Shown one piece after another: positions 37,374 to 48,702 of a stretch of 64,000 bases of DNA (its first letter is position 1; each line of letters opens with the position of its first letter). The stretch lies in NCBI RefSeq assembly GCF_014174155.1, contig NZ_JABEQM010000008.1:62001-126000 (forward strand), in the 5' to 3' direction. The notes under the pieces are model-generated. The model did not search any database, was not told the DNA's origin, and was given only the letters and a program-made list of their open reading frames with translations. A program made the position numbers and the translations under genes. This DNA is from Gluconacetobacter tumulisoli (lineage in GTDB: Bacteria; Pseudomonadota; Alphaproteobacteria; Acetobacterales; Acetobacteraceae).

Positions 37374-38255
37374 CTAGCTGGCGGAATCGATGACCACCAG
37401 CGTGTCGCCGGCGATCGGGGTGGGCGTGCGGCCTCGGGGCAGCAGCGCGCGGAAGCGACCGTCATAGCTGGCCGCCTGTTCGTACAGCGCGTCCAGCAGG
37501 CCGTGGCGGTCCATGAAGACGTTCAGCGCCGCCGGGATCCGCACGCAGCCCTCCGACGCCGGGCGGCCGAGGCGGGATTCGAGGAAATCCGGGTCGGTGG
37601 CATGGATTTCCAGCCGGATCTGGGCCCTTTCCCGGCTGGGCAGCCAGCCTTTTTCGGTCCATTGCCAGCCCAGGTCCCACACCCGCATGCCCTTGGCGCC
37701 GATGCCGCGAATGCCGTGTTCGTTGCGGGTGCCCAGCGCGCGATAGCCGAGGCGGTCGGGCGAGTTCACGAACACGCCGGTCGGGGTGAGGTAGTAGAAT
37801 TTACGTCCCGCCTGCCCCGTCGAGACGCGGGTGCCGCCCAGCACCTGCCACGCCCCGTCCCCCGGCAGGGCCAGGATGAAGCAGACCGTCTGCACCCGGG
37901 GATTGCGGTCCACCACCATCAGCACCTGCGCCCGGTCGACGATCGCGTCGCCGCGCGCCAGCTGGTCCCGCGCCAGGCGGATCCAGTCCGCCGCACGGTC
38001 GGGGGGCAGGGTCATGAAATGAGGAATGTCGCGCTGCATCGCCGCCGCGAGGCGGGTGGCCTCCGCCCGGGCCGCGTCGTCATCCAGCGACGGCAGCGGC
38101 GGGATGTCGATGGCGGGATTTTCCTCGGCGGGCGAGGCGATGGCGACCGGACCGACGCCGCCCCCCGTCACCGGCGACCCGGCATGGGTGGGGGGCGCGC
38201 AGCCCACCAGACCGACGGCCATGAGTGCCCCCGCCACCGGATAAACAATCCGCAT
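37374..38255 (-). CDS. L,D-transpeptidase lipoprotein (YkuD domain)
   Basis: 293 residues. Lipobox MAVGLVGCAPP at the N-terminus. The YkuD domain (about 120-260) ends in IHATDPDFLESRLG, then SEGCVRI, which holds the catalytic His and Cys of the S-x-G-C-x-R motif. Such enzymes make 3-3 peptidoglycan crosslinks or attach proteins to it. The segment VLMVVDRNPRVQTVCFILAL opens the domain with VD-x-x-x-x-x-x-x. The ATG at 38253-38255 was chosen because the lipobox follows after about 20 residues. Followed downstream by a secreted unknown protein on the same strand. Confidence 0.88.
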   Translation of the reverse strand: MRIVYPVAGALMAVGLVGCAPPTHAGSPVTGGGVGPVAIASPAEENPAIDIPPLPSLDDDAARAEATRLAAAMQRDIPHFMTLPPDRAADWIRLARDQLARGDAIVDRAQVLMVVDRNPRVQTVCFILALPGDGAWQVLGGTRVSTGQAGRKFYYLTPTGVFVNSPDRLGYRALGTRNEHGIRGIGAKGMRVWDLGWQWTEKGWLPSRERAQIRLEIHATDPDFLESRLGRPASEGCVRIPAALNVFMDRHGLLDALYEQAASYDGRFRALLPRGRTPTPIAGDTLVVIDSAS

Positions 38256-38323
38256 GCGCCCTCGCCAAGATCGACCTGCCGATATCATGACGCAGGACAG
38301 GCCGCCGCGTTCCCGGCAGGCCG

Positions 38324-38427
38324 CGAACCTGCCAAAGGGCATGGCCCTTCGGACACCCGGGATGTCGTGAACGACGGGGATGCAAGGGCCGAGGCCCTTG
38401 CCTGGTTCGGGCGGAGCCCGACCTTGT
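38324..38427 (+). repeat. Dispersed intergenic repeat, family A, complete copy after lpd
   Basis: Lies 28 bp past the lpd stop (minus strand). The left module is GCCAAAGGGCATGGCCCTTC, then GGACACCCGGG; the right module is GGGGATGCAAGGGCCGAGGC, then CCTTGCCTGGTTCGGGCGG, then AGCCCGACC. It has three potential stems and could end the sucAB-lpd transcript. Confidence 0.7.
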
Positions 38428-38454
38428 ATGCGGCGGCGCCCCGTGACGCGCGTA

Positions 38455-40200
38455 TCAGATGTGGATCGCGCGCTTTTCCACGTCCAGGGCCGCTTCCTTC
38501 ACGGCTTCGCTCAACGTCGGATGGGCGTGGCAGGTCCGGGCGATGTCTTCGGACGAGGCGCCGAATTCCATCGCCAGGGTGGCCTCGGCGATCAGTTCGC
38601 CGGCGCCCGGGCCGATGATATGCACGCCCAGGACGCGATCGGTCGTGGCATCGGCCAGGACCTTCACAAACCCGTCGGTCATGCCCATGGCGCGGGCGCG
38701 GCCGTTGGCGGTGAAGGGGAACTTGCCGACCTTGTAGGTCACGCCGGCGTCCTTCAGCCCTTCCTCGGTCTGGCCGACGGTCGCGACCTCGGGCCATGTG
38801 TAGATCACGCCGGGGATGGCGTCATAATTCACATGCCCGGCCTGGCCGGCCAGGATTTCCGCCACCGCGACGCCTTCGTCCTCGGCCTTGTGGGCCAGCA
38901 TGGGGCCGGCGATCACGTCGCCGATGGCGTAGATGCCGGGCACGCTGGTCGCGTAATGGGCGTCGGTGACGATCCGGCCGCGCTTGTCCAGCGCGACGCC
39001 GGCCTCGGCCAGGCCCATGCCGCCACTGGCCGCCGTGCGGCCGATGGCCAGCAGGACGATATCGGCCTCCAGCGTCTCGGCCTTGCCGCCGGCGGCGGGT
39101 TCGACCGTCAGGATGACGCCCTTGTCGGTCTTCTCGGCCTTGGTGACCTTGTGGCCCAGCTTCATCTGCAGGCCCTGCCGGGTCAGGATGCGCTGGAACT
39201 GCTTGGCGATCTCGTTATCCGTTCCGGGCACCAGGCGATCGAAATATTCGATCACCGTGACCTCGGCGCCCAGGCGATGCCAGACGCTGCCCAGTTCCAG
39301 CCCGATCACGCCGCCGCCGATCACCACCAGCTTCTTCGGCACGGACGACAGTTCCAGTGCACCGGTCGAGGTCACGATCGTCTTCTCGTCGACCTCGACG
39401 CCCGGCAGGCCGGCGCTGTCGCTGCCGCTGGCGATCACGATATGCTTGGCCGTCACCGGCTTGCCATCGACGGTGATCCGCCCGGTGCCCTCGACCTTGC
39501 CGGTGCCCTTCAGCCAGGTGACCTTGTTCTTCTTGAACAGGAATTCGACGCCCTTGACGTTGGCCTCGACCACCTCGCCCTTGCGGGCCATCATGCGGGC
39601 CAGGTCCAGCTTGACCCCGTCGATCAGGATGCCGTGCCCGGCATAATCATGCGTCGCGGCATGATAGTTCTCGGACGATTGCAGCAGCGCCTTGGACGGG
39701 ATGCAGCCGACATTCAGGCAGGTGCCGCCCAAGGTCGCACGCTTTTCCACGCAGGCCACCTTGAAGCCAAGCTGCGCCGCGCGGATGGCGCAGACATAGC
39801 CACCGGGACCGGCGCCGATGACGATGACGTCGTAGTCGGTTTCAGCGGGCGGGGCCACGGCCGGCGCGGCCGCCGGGGCCGGGGTTGCGGGGGCGGCCGG
39901 GGCTGCGGCAGGCGCTGCCGCCTTCGCCGCGGGCTTGGCCGGGGGGGCGCCGGCGGCACCCTCGGCGACCGTGGTCAGCACGGCGCCGACCTCGACCTCG
40001 TCCCCCTCGGCCACGGCATGGGCGCCGAGCGTGCCGGATGCGGGGGCCGCGACCTCGACACTGACCTTGTCGGTTTCCAGTTCAACGACCGGTTCATCGG
40101 CAGCAACGCTGTCGCCCGGCTGCTTCAGCCACTTGCCGATCGTCGCGGTGGTGACGCTCTCGCCGAGCGTCGGCACCTTGATTTCAATAGTCATATTCAT
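38455..40200 (-). CDS. lpd: Dihydrolipoamide dehydrogenase (E3) with fused N-terminal lipoyl domain
   Basis: 581 residues. A lipoyl domain (about 1-75) with the lipoylation motif [14 protein letters not shown] is joined by an Ala/Pro-rich linker (about 80-125) to a full E3: FAD site [23 protein letters not shown], redox-active [19 protein letters not shown] site [15 protein letters not shown], and C-terminal [13 protein letters not shown] with the active-site His. Third gene of the 2-oxoglutarate dehydrogenase operon; the lipoyl domain is nearly identical to that of the E2 next door. The ATG at 40198 or 40192 is possible. Confidence 0.97.
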   Translation of the reverse strand: MNMTIEIKVPTLGESVTTATIGKWLKQPGDSVAADEPVVELETDKVSVEVAAPASGTLGAHAVAEGDEVEVGAVLTTVAEGAAGAPPAKPAAKAAAPAAAPAAPATPAPAAAPAVAPPAETDYDVIVIGAGPGGYVCAIRAAQLGFKVACVEKRATLGGTCLNVGCIPSKALLQSSENYHAATHDYAGHGILIDGVKLDLARMMARKGEVVEANVKGVEFLFKKNKVTWLKGTGKVEGTGRITVDGKPVTAKHIVIASGSDSAGLPGVEVDEKTIVTSTGALELSSVPKKLVVIGGGVIGLELGSVWHRLGAEVTVIEYFDRLVPGTDNEIAKQFQRILTRQGLQMKLGHKVTKAEKTDKGVILTVEPAAGGKAETLEADIVLLAIGRTAASGGMGLAEAGVALDKRGRIVTDAHYATSVPGIYAIGDVIAGPMLAHKAEDEGVAVAEILAGQAGHVNYDAIPGVIYTWPEVATVGQTEEGLKDAGVTYKVGKFPFTANGRARAMGMTDGFVKVLADATTDRVLGVHIIGPGAGELIAEATLAMEFGASSEDIARTCHAHPTLSEAVKEAALDVEKRAIHI

Positions 40201-40266
40201 GTCCTGCGTTCGATGCATCGGATGGATCGACGGGCCGGATGAGGTCACCCGGCCCGGCGCGGCGCA

Positions 40267-41538
40267 TCAGACCTCGAGCAGCAGACGACGCGGATCTTCC
40301 ACGTTCTGCTTGACGCGCACCAGGAAGCTGACCGCCTCCTTGCCGTCGACGATGCGGTGATCATAGGTCAGGGCAATGTACATCATCGGCCGGATCACGA
40401 CCTGGCCGCCCACGGCGACCGGACGATCCTGGATGGCATGCATGCCCAGGATGCCCGATTGCGGGGCGTTGACGATCGGCGTCGACATCAGGGAACCGTA
40501 GATGCCGCCATTGGTGATCGAGAACGTGCCGCCCGACAGTTCGTCCAGCTTCAGCGACCCGTCGCGCGCGCGCTTGCCGAAACCGGCGATCGCGCCCTCG
40601 ATGCCCGCGAAGCTGAGCTTGTCGGCGTCGCGGATGACGGGAACGACCAGGCCGTTCGGGCCGCCGACCGCGATGCCGAGATTGACGAATTCGCGATAGA
40701 TGATGTCGTCGCCGTTGATTTCCGCGTTGATCGCCGGAAATTCCTTCAGCGCCGCAATGGCCGCCTTGGCGAAGATCGACATGAAACCGAGCTTCACGCC
40801 GTTATGCTTCTTCTCGAACGCCTCGCGATATTCGGCACGCAGGGCCTTGGCCGCGCTCATGTCCACCTCGTTGAAGGTGGTCAGCAGGGCGGCGGTGTTC
40901 TGCGCCTCCTTCAGGCGGCGGGCGATGGTGCGCCGCAGGCGCGTCATCTTCACCCGTTCCTCGCGCGGGTCGTCGGTACGCGGGGCGACCGGGGCCGCGG
41001 CCGGGGCGGCGACGGGCGGCTGCGCCAGGAAGGACAGGACATCGCCCTTGGTGACGCGGCCGTCCTTGCCGGTGCCGGTGCCGACCTGGGCCGGGGACAG
41101 GCCCTTTTCGGTCAGCATCTTCTGCGCCGACGGCATCGGCGCATGGGCCGCGCCCTGCGCCACGACGTCGGACGGCGGCGTAGCCGGACGGGCGACCGGG
41201 CCGCTGGTCGTCGGCTGGGCCTGGACGCCGGCGGGGGCCTTCGGGGCCTCGGCCGTCTTCTTGGGCGCGGGGGCCGCGGCGGCAGGCTTGGCGGTGCCGC
41301 TGCCGGCCTCGACCGAGGCCAGCACGGTCCCGACCTCGACCTCGTCGCCTTCGGCGACCATCTGCGGGCCCAGCACGCCGGCTTCGGGCGCGGCGACCTC
41401 GACGCTGACCTTGTCGGTTTCCAGTTCCACGACGGGTTCGTCGGCCGTCACCGGCTCACCCGGCTTCTTCAGCCATTTTGCAATGGTGGCGGTCGTCACG
41501 CTCTCGCCCAGAGTCGGTACCTTGATCTCGGCAGACAT
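40267..41538 (-). CDS. sucB: 2-oxoglutarate dehydrogenase E2 (dihydrolipoyllysine succinyltransferase)
   Basis: 423 residues. One lipoyl domain (1-75, same DKVSVEV motif), an Ala/Pro linker, a peripheral-subunit-binding domain (about 140-175, [18 protein letters not shown]) and the catalytic acyltransferase domain with the [19 protein letters not shown] start and the [15 protein letters not shown] active site (H-x-x-x-D-G). It transfers succinyl groups to CoA. An AAAGAAAAG ribosome site precedes the ATG. Middle gene of sucA-sucB-lpd; the 177-bp gap after sucA contains a GC stem-loop. Confidence 0.97.
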   Translation of the reverse strand: MSAEIKVPTLGESVTTATIAKWLKKPGEPVTADEPVVELETDKVSVEVAAPEAGVLGPQMVAEGDEVEVGTVLASVEAGSGTAKPAAAAPAPKKTAEAPKAPAGVQAQPTTSGPVARPATPPSDVVAQGAAHAPMPSAQKMLTEKGLSPAQVGTGTGKDGRVTKGDVLSFLAQPPVAAPAAAPVAPRTDDPREERVKMTRLRRTIARRLKEAQNTAALLTTFNEVDMSAAKALRAEYREAFEKKHNGVKLGFMSIFAKAAIAALKEFPAINAEINGDDIIYREFVNLGIAVGGPNGLVVPVIRDADKLSFAGIEGAIAGFGKRARDGSLKLDELSGGTFSITNGGIYGSLMSTPIVNAPQSGILGMHAIQDRPVAVGGQVVIRPMMYIALTYDHRIVDGKEAVSFLVRVKQNVEDPRRLLLEV

Positions 41539-41687
41539 CTTTTCTTTCCAATCCCCCTGCCGGACAGATCCGCGTGCTGGACCGGGGCATGAACCGCGTA
41601 TCCCTTGCCCATCGTCTGCCGGCTTGTGCACTCTCATACCAGATTGATGCCGGAACGGCGCGATCACCGTCCCGGCGGACTTGTCGT

Positions 41688-41709
41688 GCCCCGGACCTCC
41701 GGCCGGGGC
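41688..41709 (-). terminator. Stem-loop between sucA and sucB
   Basis: GCCCCGG and CCGGGGC pair around an 8-nt loop, 6 bp past the sucA stop. Without a T-run it more likely protects the upstream mRNA or tunes the E1:E2 ratio than stops transcription. Confidence 0.4.
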
Positions 41710-41715
41710 GCCCGT

Positions 41716-44583
<2,868 letters not shown>

Positions 44584-45168
44584 CTTGAAGACATCTCCTC
44601 ATTGACGGCCTTGCCGGCCGCGTCATTGTCCGGTTGCGCCCCGTAGCCGCCGATCGTGACGGAATTGGGGAACGAAACCGATTGTGCTCTCAACCCTAGC
44701 GTCACCTTTTGCGGTCCGCCGCCGTCTTTCGCCACGGTCAGGATTGCTCCACGCGCATGCTCACCTTTACGTTTTCACCATGGCATGCCCACGGTGCGCC
44801 CGGCGGACCGCAAAACGGGACCGGTCATACCCAAGCAAAGAGCGCACCACTTGCCTACCGCCCGGCCAGTCACAGCCACTTCATAAGCGTCACGATGCCG
44901 TGACCGGCGGGAACGCGCGGCCGCGCCCCGAACACCACCCCCGCCGGCGATCGCGCCCGCGCGGTGCTGATCGAAGGCAGATGATGAATATGACGGCATA
45001 TTCTGCATGTTTTTTGCCACGGGATGTTCCGCCGGGGTCAGGCAGCCGGCATGCCGCGCCCATCACATATCGCCGAACACCGAAGCGGAACGGCCCTGTC
45101 GGCCGTCCGCCGCAGCGCGCAGGAAACGCGCGTCGGATCGCCGCCAGCGCGCATTTGCAAACAGGCTC
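44584..45168. promoter_or_regulatory. Long leader/control region upstream of sucA, with a 15-bp inverted repeat
   Basis: 585 bp without a gene, between the minus-strand zapE end and sucA. TTTTGCGGTCCGCCG (44707-44721) is exactly inverted at CGGCGGACCGCAAAA (44801-44815), spaced by 79 bp. TCACCTTT occurs twice (44702, 44761). The family-B repeat occupies 45071-45146. The promoter of the TCA operon must lie here; the inverted repeat could be a two-site operator, a long-stem RNA, or a remnant of a small element. Confidence 0.55.
45071..45146 (+). repeat. Dispersed intergenic repeat, family B, copy 2
   Basis: Starts at CGCCGAACACCGAAGCGGAA, then CGGCC, then a GGCCG complement, then GCAGGAAACGCGCGTCGGAT and CGCCGCCAG. 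It lies 22 bp 3' of the zapE stop, matching the position of the copy at 32447-32520 relative to its gene. GCGGACGGCC/GGCCGTTCCGC stems in the RNA of the minus strand could form a 3' end. Confidence 0.6.
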
Positions 45169-46368
45169 TCAGGAGAGGTGGGGGAGGTCGAGATAGGCGG
45201 CGCTCTGCATTTCCTCGAGGCGGGAGGCCGTGCGTTCGAAGGCCTGCGCGCCCTCGCCGTGCTGGTAGATCGCGTCGGGCTGGTCCTCGGCCGAGGCGAA
45301 CAGCTTCACCTTCTGCTCGTACAAGGTGTCCACCAGGACGATGAAGCGGCGGGCGACGTCGAAATTGTCGGGACCCAGGCGGGGAATGTCGTCCAGGATC
45401 AGCGCCGGGAACCGCGTGGCCAGCGCCAGGTAGTCGCCGGCCCCCAGCGGCCGGCCGCACAGCGCGGAGAACGAAAAACGCGCGATGGGGCCGGCGGCGA
45501 CGGGGACCGCCAGTTTCCGGCCCATGATGTCCAGCGTCACCGGGCGCACCGGCGCGCCGTCCGCCAGGCGCATGAAGATCGAATCCAGTTCCTGCGCCGC
45601 GTCGGGACCGGGGGGGACGATCCATGTCGTCATGCCGCGCATGCCGCCGCGCCGGTAGTCGCGCGGGGAATCGAGCACCACCGTGTCCACCTCGCGCTGG
45701 ATCACGGCGATGAAGGGACGGAAGGCGTCGGCGCCCGGCCGGTTCTGGAACAGGTCCTGCGGCTGGGTGTTCGAGGTGGCGACCACGACCACGCCCTCGG
45801 CGAACAGATATTCGAACAATCGGCCCAGGATCATCGCATCGGCGATGTCGTTCACCTGGAATTCGTCGAAGCACAGCAGCCAGGCCTCGTCCGCGATGGC
45901 GTGGGCCAGCGGCGGGATCGGGTCGGTCAGTTCGGGATGCGCGCGCTTCATGGCGTGCAGGCGCTGGTGCACGTCCTGCATGAAGCGATGGAAATGCACG
46001 CGTTTCTTGTGTTCGACGGGCGCCAGTTCGAAGAACAGGTCCATCAGCATCGTCTTGCCGCGCCCGACCTGCCCGACCATGTAGACGCCGCGCGGCCGGG
46101 GCGCCGCGGCGGCCCGGGCCTGCAGCCCCAGCCGTGCTTTCAGCCCGCCCAGCAATCCGCCCAGCTTCCCCTGCGCCGCGGCCTGCCGCACCACGGGATG
46201 ATAGCCCGGAAGTTCCCGCCACAGCCGGTCCAGCCGCGCGGCGGCCTTGGCCTGTTCGGGATCCGGGGCCAGCAGGCCCGCATCCACCCGTGCCCGATAT
46301 GCGCCGAGCGGCCCCGTTCCGGGCGGCAGGTGCAGGTCGGAGGCGAAGGACGAAAGGATGGTTTCCAT
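45169..46368 (-). CDS. zapE: ZapE/AFG1-family cell division ATPase
   Basis: 399 residues. AAA+ P-loop GVYMVGQVGRGKTMLMDLFF, followed by HKKRVHFHRFMQDVHQRLH, Walker B LLCFDEFQVNDIADAMIL, sensor VVATSNTQPQDLF. These are the family hallmarks. ZapE/AFG1 proteins act in Z-ring constriction under stress in bacteria and in mitochondrial protein quality control. The ATG at 46366-46368 fits the family N-terminus (ETILSSFASDLHL); an upstream in-frame ATG would add 44 unconserved residues. Its start is divergent from the AhpD-like gene. Confidence 0.92.
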   Translation of the reverse strand: METILSSFASDLHLPPGTGPLGAYRARVDAGLLAPDPEQAKAAARLDRLWRELPGYHPVVRQAAAQGKLGGLLGGLKARLGLQARAAAAPRPRGVYMVGQVGRGKTMLMDLFFELAPVEHKKRVHFHRFMQDVHQRLHAMKRAHPELTDPIPPLAHAIADEAWLLCFDEFQVNDIADAMILGRLFEYLFAEGVVVVATSNTQPQDLFQNRPGADAFRPFIAVIQREVDTVVLDSPRDYRRGGMRGMTTWIVPPGPDAAQELDSIFMRLADGAPVRPVTLDIMGRKLAVPVAAGPIARFSFSALCGRPLGAGDYLALATRFPALILDDIPRLGPDNFDVARRFIVLVDTLYEQKVKLFASAEDQPDAIYQHGEGAQAFERTASRLEEMQSAAYLDLPHLS

Positions 46369-46499
46369 AACAACGCCGATAGCGCCGGCAACGGATGGCA
46401 GCAAGGGCATGCACTCGCCAAACCGTGTCGTGACAGGGCTGCTCTCCATCTGGTGAACTCGGGCCCTGTCCGAACGACCGGAAATGGGAGCTTTTCGCA

Positions 46500-46835
46500 A
46501 TGATCGACTGGTCCGCCTACCGCCAGTATCTCGGCCAGAGCGTGCCGGTCCTGGCCAGCCTCAGCCCCGGCACGGTCGAGGGCCTGACGACACTGGACAA
46601 TGCGGGCCCCGCCACCGGGCATCTGGACGCCCGGACCCGCGAACTGATCGCGCTGGCGGTGGCCGTGACCACGCGGTGCGACGGATGCATCGCCGTCCAT
46701 TCCAAGGCCGCAATCGACGCCGGCGCGACGAAGGAGCAGATCGCCGAGGCCCTGGGCGTCGCCGTGGCGCTGAATGCCGGGGCCGCCGTGGTCTATTCCA
46801 CCCGTGTGCTGGACGCGGTGTCGAAGCTCACCTGA
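46500..46835 (+). CDS. Carboxymuconolactone decarboxylase/AhpD-family protein
   Basis: 111 residues. The AhpD-type redox motif TTRCDGCIAVHSKAAIDAGA contains C-x-x-C and the conserved His three residues on. GATKEQIAEALGVAVALNAGAAVVYS completes the fold. Such small proteins act as thiol peroxidases, disulfide reductases or, rarely, decarboxylases. The catalytic Cys pair points to redox activity here. GGGAGC precedes the ATG. It lies 131 bp from the divergent zapE. Confidence 0.88.
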   Translation: MIDWSAYRQYLGQSVPVLASLSPGTVEGLTTLDNAGPATGHLDARTRELIALAVAVTTRCDGCIAVHSKAAIDAGATKEQIAEALGVAVALNAGAAVVYSTRVLDAVSKLT

Positions 46836-46929
46836 CCGGGCTGCCGAGCGCGCCTGGGCGACGCCCCTTGGCGCGCGGCCGAACGGGGACTAGCATTGTC
46901 GGCCTGGCCCAACTGCCCGTGCAGGTTCC

Positions 46930-47577
46930 ATGACCGTCCCGACCCCGATCCGTCCCGACTATGCCGCGCTGGAGTCCGCCGCCGTCAGCACGGACCCGTT
47001 CGCGCATGTCGTGGTCCCGCATTTCATCGGGCGGGACGATCTGGCGGCGCTGGTCGCGTCGATGCCGGACCTGTCTTCCGGCGGGTCCTTCCCGCCCGGA
47101 TCCCTGACGCTGGCGCCGCTGGTGCGCGGCCTGGTGGCGGAAATGGAGGGGCCGCGCCTGCGCGACGCCATCGCGCGCAAATTCGGCCTGGACCTGGACG
47201 GCGCGCCGACCATGCTGACCCTGCGCGGCCGCACGCGCGAGAAGGACGGCCGCATCCATTGCGATTCCGTGGCCAAGCGGGTGACGGTACTCCTGTACCT
47301 GAACCCGGCCAGCGAATCCTGGGCGCGGCAGGAGGGCTGCCTGCGCCTGCTGCGCGGGCCGGACGATGTCGAGGATTATGCCGCGGAAATCCCGCCCGTC
47401 GACGGCACCCTGCTGGTGTTTCCCAATGGCCCGACGACCTGGCACGGCCACCGGCAATATGTCGGCCGGCGCTATACCATCCAGTTGAACTACATGGAAA
47501 ACGACGCCAAGGCGCGCAGCGAGATGCGGCGCCATCGCCTGTCGGCGCTGGCCAAGCGGCTGTCGCACGCGGCCTGA
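46930..47577 (+). CDS. 2-oxoglutarate/Fe(II)-dependent oxygenase family protein
   Basis: 215 residues. The double-stranded beta-helix iron site is visible: RIHCDSVAKRVTVLLYLNP (H-x-D), then FPNGPTTWHGHRQYVGRRYTIQLNY with the distal His and the Arg that binds 2-oxoglutarate. EGCLRLLRGPDDVEDY lies between. The substrate is unknown; related proteins hydroxylate amino acids, peptides or small metabolites. It needs 2-oxoglutarate and O2. Stand-alone after the AhpD-like gene with a 94-bp gap. Confidence 0.82.
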   Translation: MTVPTPIRPDYAALESAAVSTDPFAHVVVPHFIGRDDLAALVASMPDLSSGGSFPPGSLTLAPLVRGLVAEMEGPRLRDAIARKFGLDLDGAPTMLTLRGRTREKDGRIHCDSVAKRVTVLLYLNPASESWARQEGCLRLLRGPDDVEDYAAEIPPVDGTLLVFPNGPTTWHGHRQYVGRRYTIQLNYMENDAKARSEMRRHRLSALAKRLSHAA

Positions 47578-47674
47578 TCTTCCTGCCTGACCGCTGCCCC
47601 GAAGCGGCCGTGATTCGGACATGATCGCGGCCGATAGGGCAGGTTCAAGACGTTTCTGGAAAAGGAGCCCCTCC

Positions 47675-48064
47675 ATGCGGGTTCGACCCCTGTCTTTCTT
47701 TCTGGCCACGCTGTGCCTGACAGGCACGATCGCGACGACGAACGTGCCCGGTGCCGCCATGGCCCGACCCGACGGCCATTATGACCGCGGCGGACACGGC
47801 AACTGGGGCCATGGCGGTGGCGGACATTACGACCGGCGTGGCCCCGGATGGGGCGGTGGCGGCGGCTATCGCCGTCACGGATCGGGCGTCGGCATGGCGG
47901 TCGGCGCCGGCGTCGCCGGCCTGGCGGTGGGCGCGCTGCTGGGCGGGGCGCTGTCCTCGCAGGCCGCGCCGCCGCCCGGCGCCTATTATCCGCCGCAGCA
48001 GGAACCCCCGCCGCCGCCGCCGGCTTATTACCCGCAGGCGTCCTACGGTCCGCCGCCGTACTGA
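47675..48064 (+). CDS. Small secreted Gly/His/Pro/Tyr-rich protein
   Basis: 129 residues with a signal peptide (PLSFFLATLCLTGTIATT, cleavage near GAAMA). The mature part has a Gly/His/Trp block (HYDRGGHGNWGHGGGGHYDR, GPGWGGGGGYRRHG), then a hydrophobic glycine-zipper helix GVGMAVGAGVAGLAVGALLGGAL and a Pro/Tyr tail (PPPPPPAYY). The glycine-zipper is typical of membrane-inserted or surface proteins such as Slp/17-kDa antigens. The His clusters could bind metal. Function unknown. An AAAGGAG ribosome site precedes the ATG at 47675. Confidence 0.75.
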   Translation: MRVRPLSFFLATLCLTGTIATTNVPGAAMARPDGHYDRGGHGNWGHGGGGHYDRRGPGWGGGGGYRRHGSGVGMAVGAGVAGLAVGALLGGALSSQAAPPPGAYYPPQQEPPPPPPAYYPQASYGPPPY

Positions 48065-48122
48065 ATCCGGCCCGGCCGTCCACGCCTCTCTTCTGACCCG
48101 AATCACGGGAGTCACCCTGTTC

Positions 48123-48650
48123 ATGACCGTTCGCCGGTTCTCGACCCTCGCCGCCCTTGCCCTGCTGTCGTCGCCCGCGCTGGCGATGGCGGCCGATGCC
48201 CCCGCCCCGACGCCCGCCGGCACCGCGCCGGCCGCAACCACGCCCGCCGCGGCGCCCGCGTCATCGGTGCCGGCGCATACGCCCCGCGACCAGACGCCCG
48301 ACCAGGTGGAGGCGCATATCGCCAGCCTGCATCAGCAGCTGGCCGTCACGCCGGCGCAGGAGCAGCCCTGGGGGGCCTTCGCGCAGCTGATGCGCGACAA
48401 TGCCGAACGTTTCCACGACGCCATCGCCCAGCGCCGCGACAGGCTGCCGAGCATGAGCGCCGCGGACAACATGCAATCCTATGCCGACCTGGTGACCCAG
48501 CGCGCGCAGGACCTGCAGGCGCTGAACATGGCGTTCCGCACGCTGTACAACAGCTTCACCGACGTACAGAAGAAGCAGGCCGACACGCTGTTCCGCCAGT
48601 CGGACCAGCACGCCGCGGCCGGCACGGCCACCACGGCCCCCGCGAAATAA
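48123..48650 (+). CDS. Spy/CpxP-like LTXXQ-motif periplasmic protein
   Basis: 175 residues. A signal peptide (RRFSTLAALALLSSPALAMA) is followed by a long Ala/Pro linker (about 25-55) and a helical domain with LAVTPAQEQPWGAFAQLMRD, matching the LTXXQ motif of Spy/CpxP-type chaperones, then AADNMQSYADLVTQRAQDL and QKKQADTLFRQ. It probably senses or buffers misfolded proteins or metals in the periplasm. Downstream of the Gly/His-rich secreted gene with a 58-bp gap; probably same transcript. Confidence 0.8.
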   Translation: MTVRRFSTLAALALLSSPALAMAADAPAPTPAGTAPAATTPAAAPASSVPAHTPRDQTPDQVEAHIASLHQQLAVTPAQEQPWGAFAQLMRDNAERFHDAIAQRRDRLPSMSAADNMQSYADLVTQRAQDLQALNMAFRTLYNSFTDVQKKQADTLFRQSDQHAAAGTATTAPAK

Positions 48651-48656
48651 TGACAA

Positions 48657-48684
48657 GGGAGGGACCGGAGCACCGGTCCCTCCC
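48657..48684. terminator. Perfect hairpin between the Spy-like gene and zwf
   Basis: GGGAGGGACCGG-AGCA-CCGGTCCCTCCC, 12-bp perfect stem and 4-nt loop, 6 bp past the Spy-like stop and 18 bp from the zwf stop. It can end transcription from both directions. No T-run on either side, but the stem is very stable. Confidence 0.8.
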
Positions 48685-48702
48685 CCGGTCGGCCGCCCCC
48701 GC

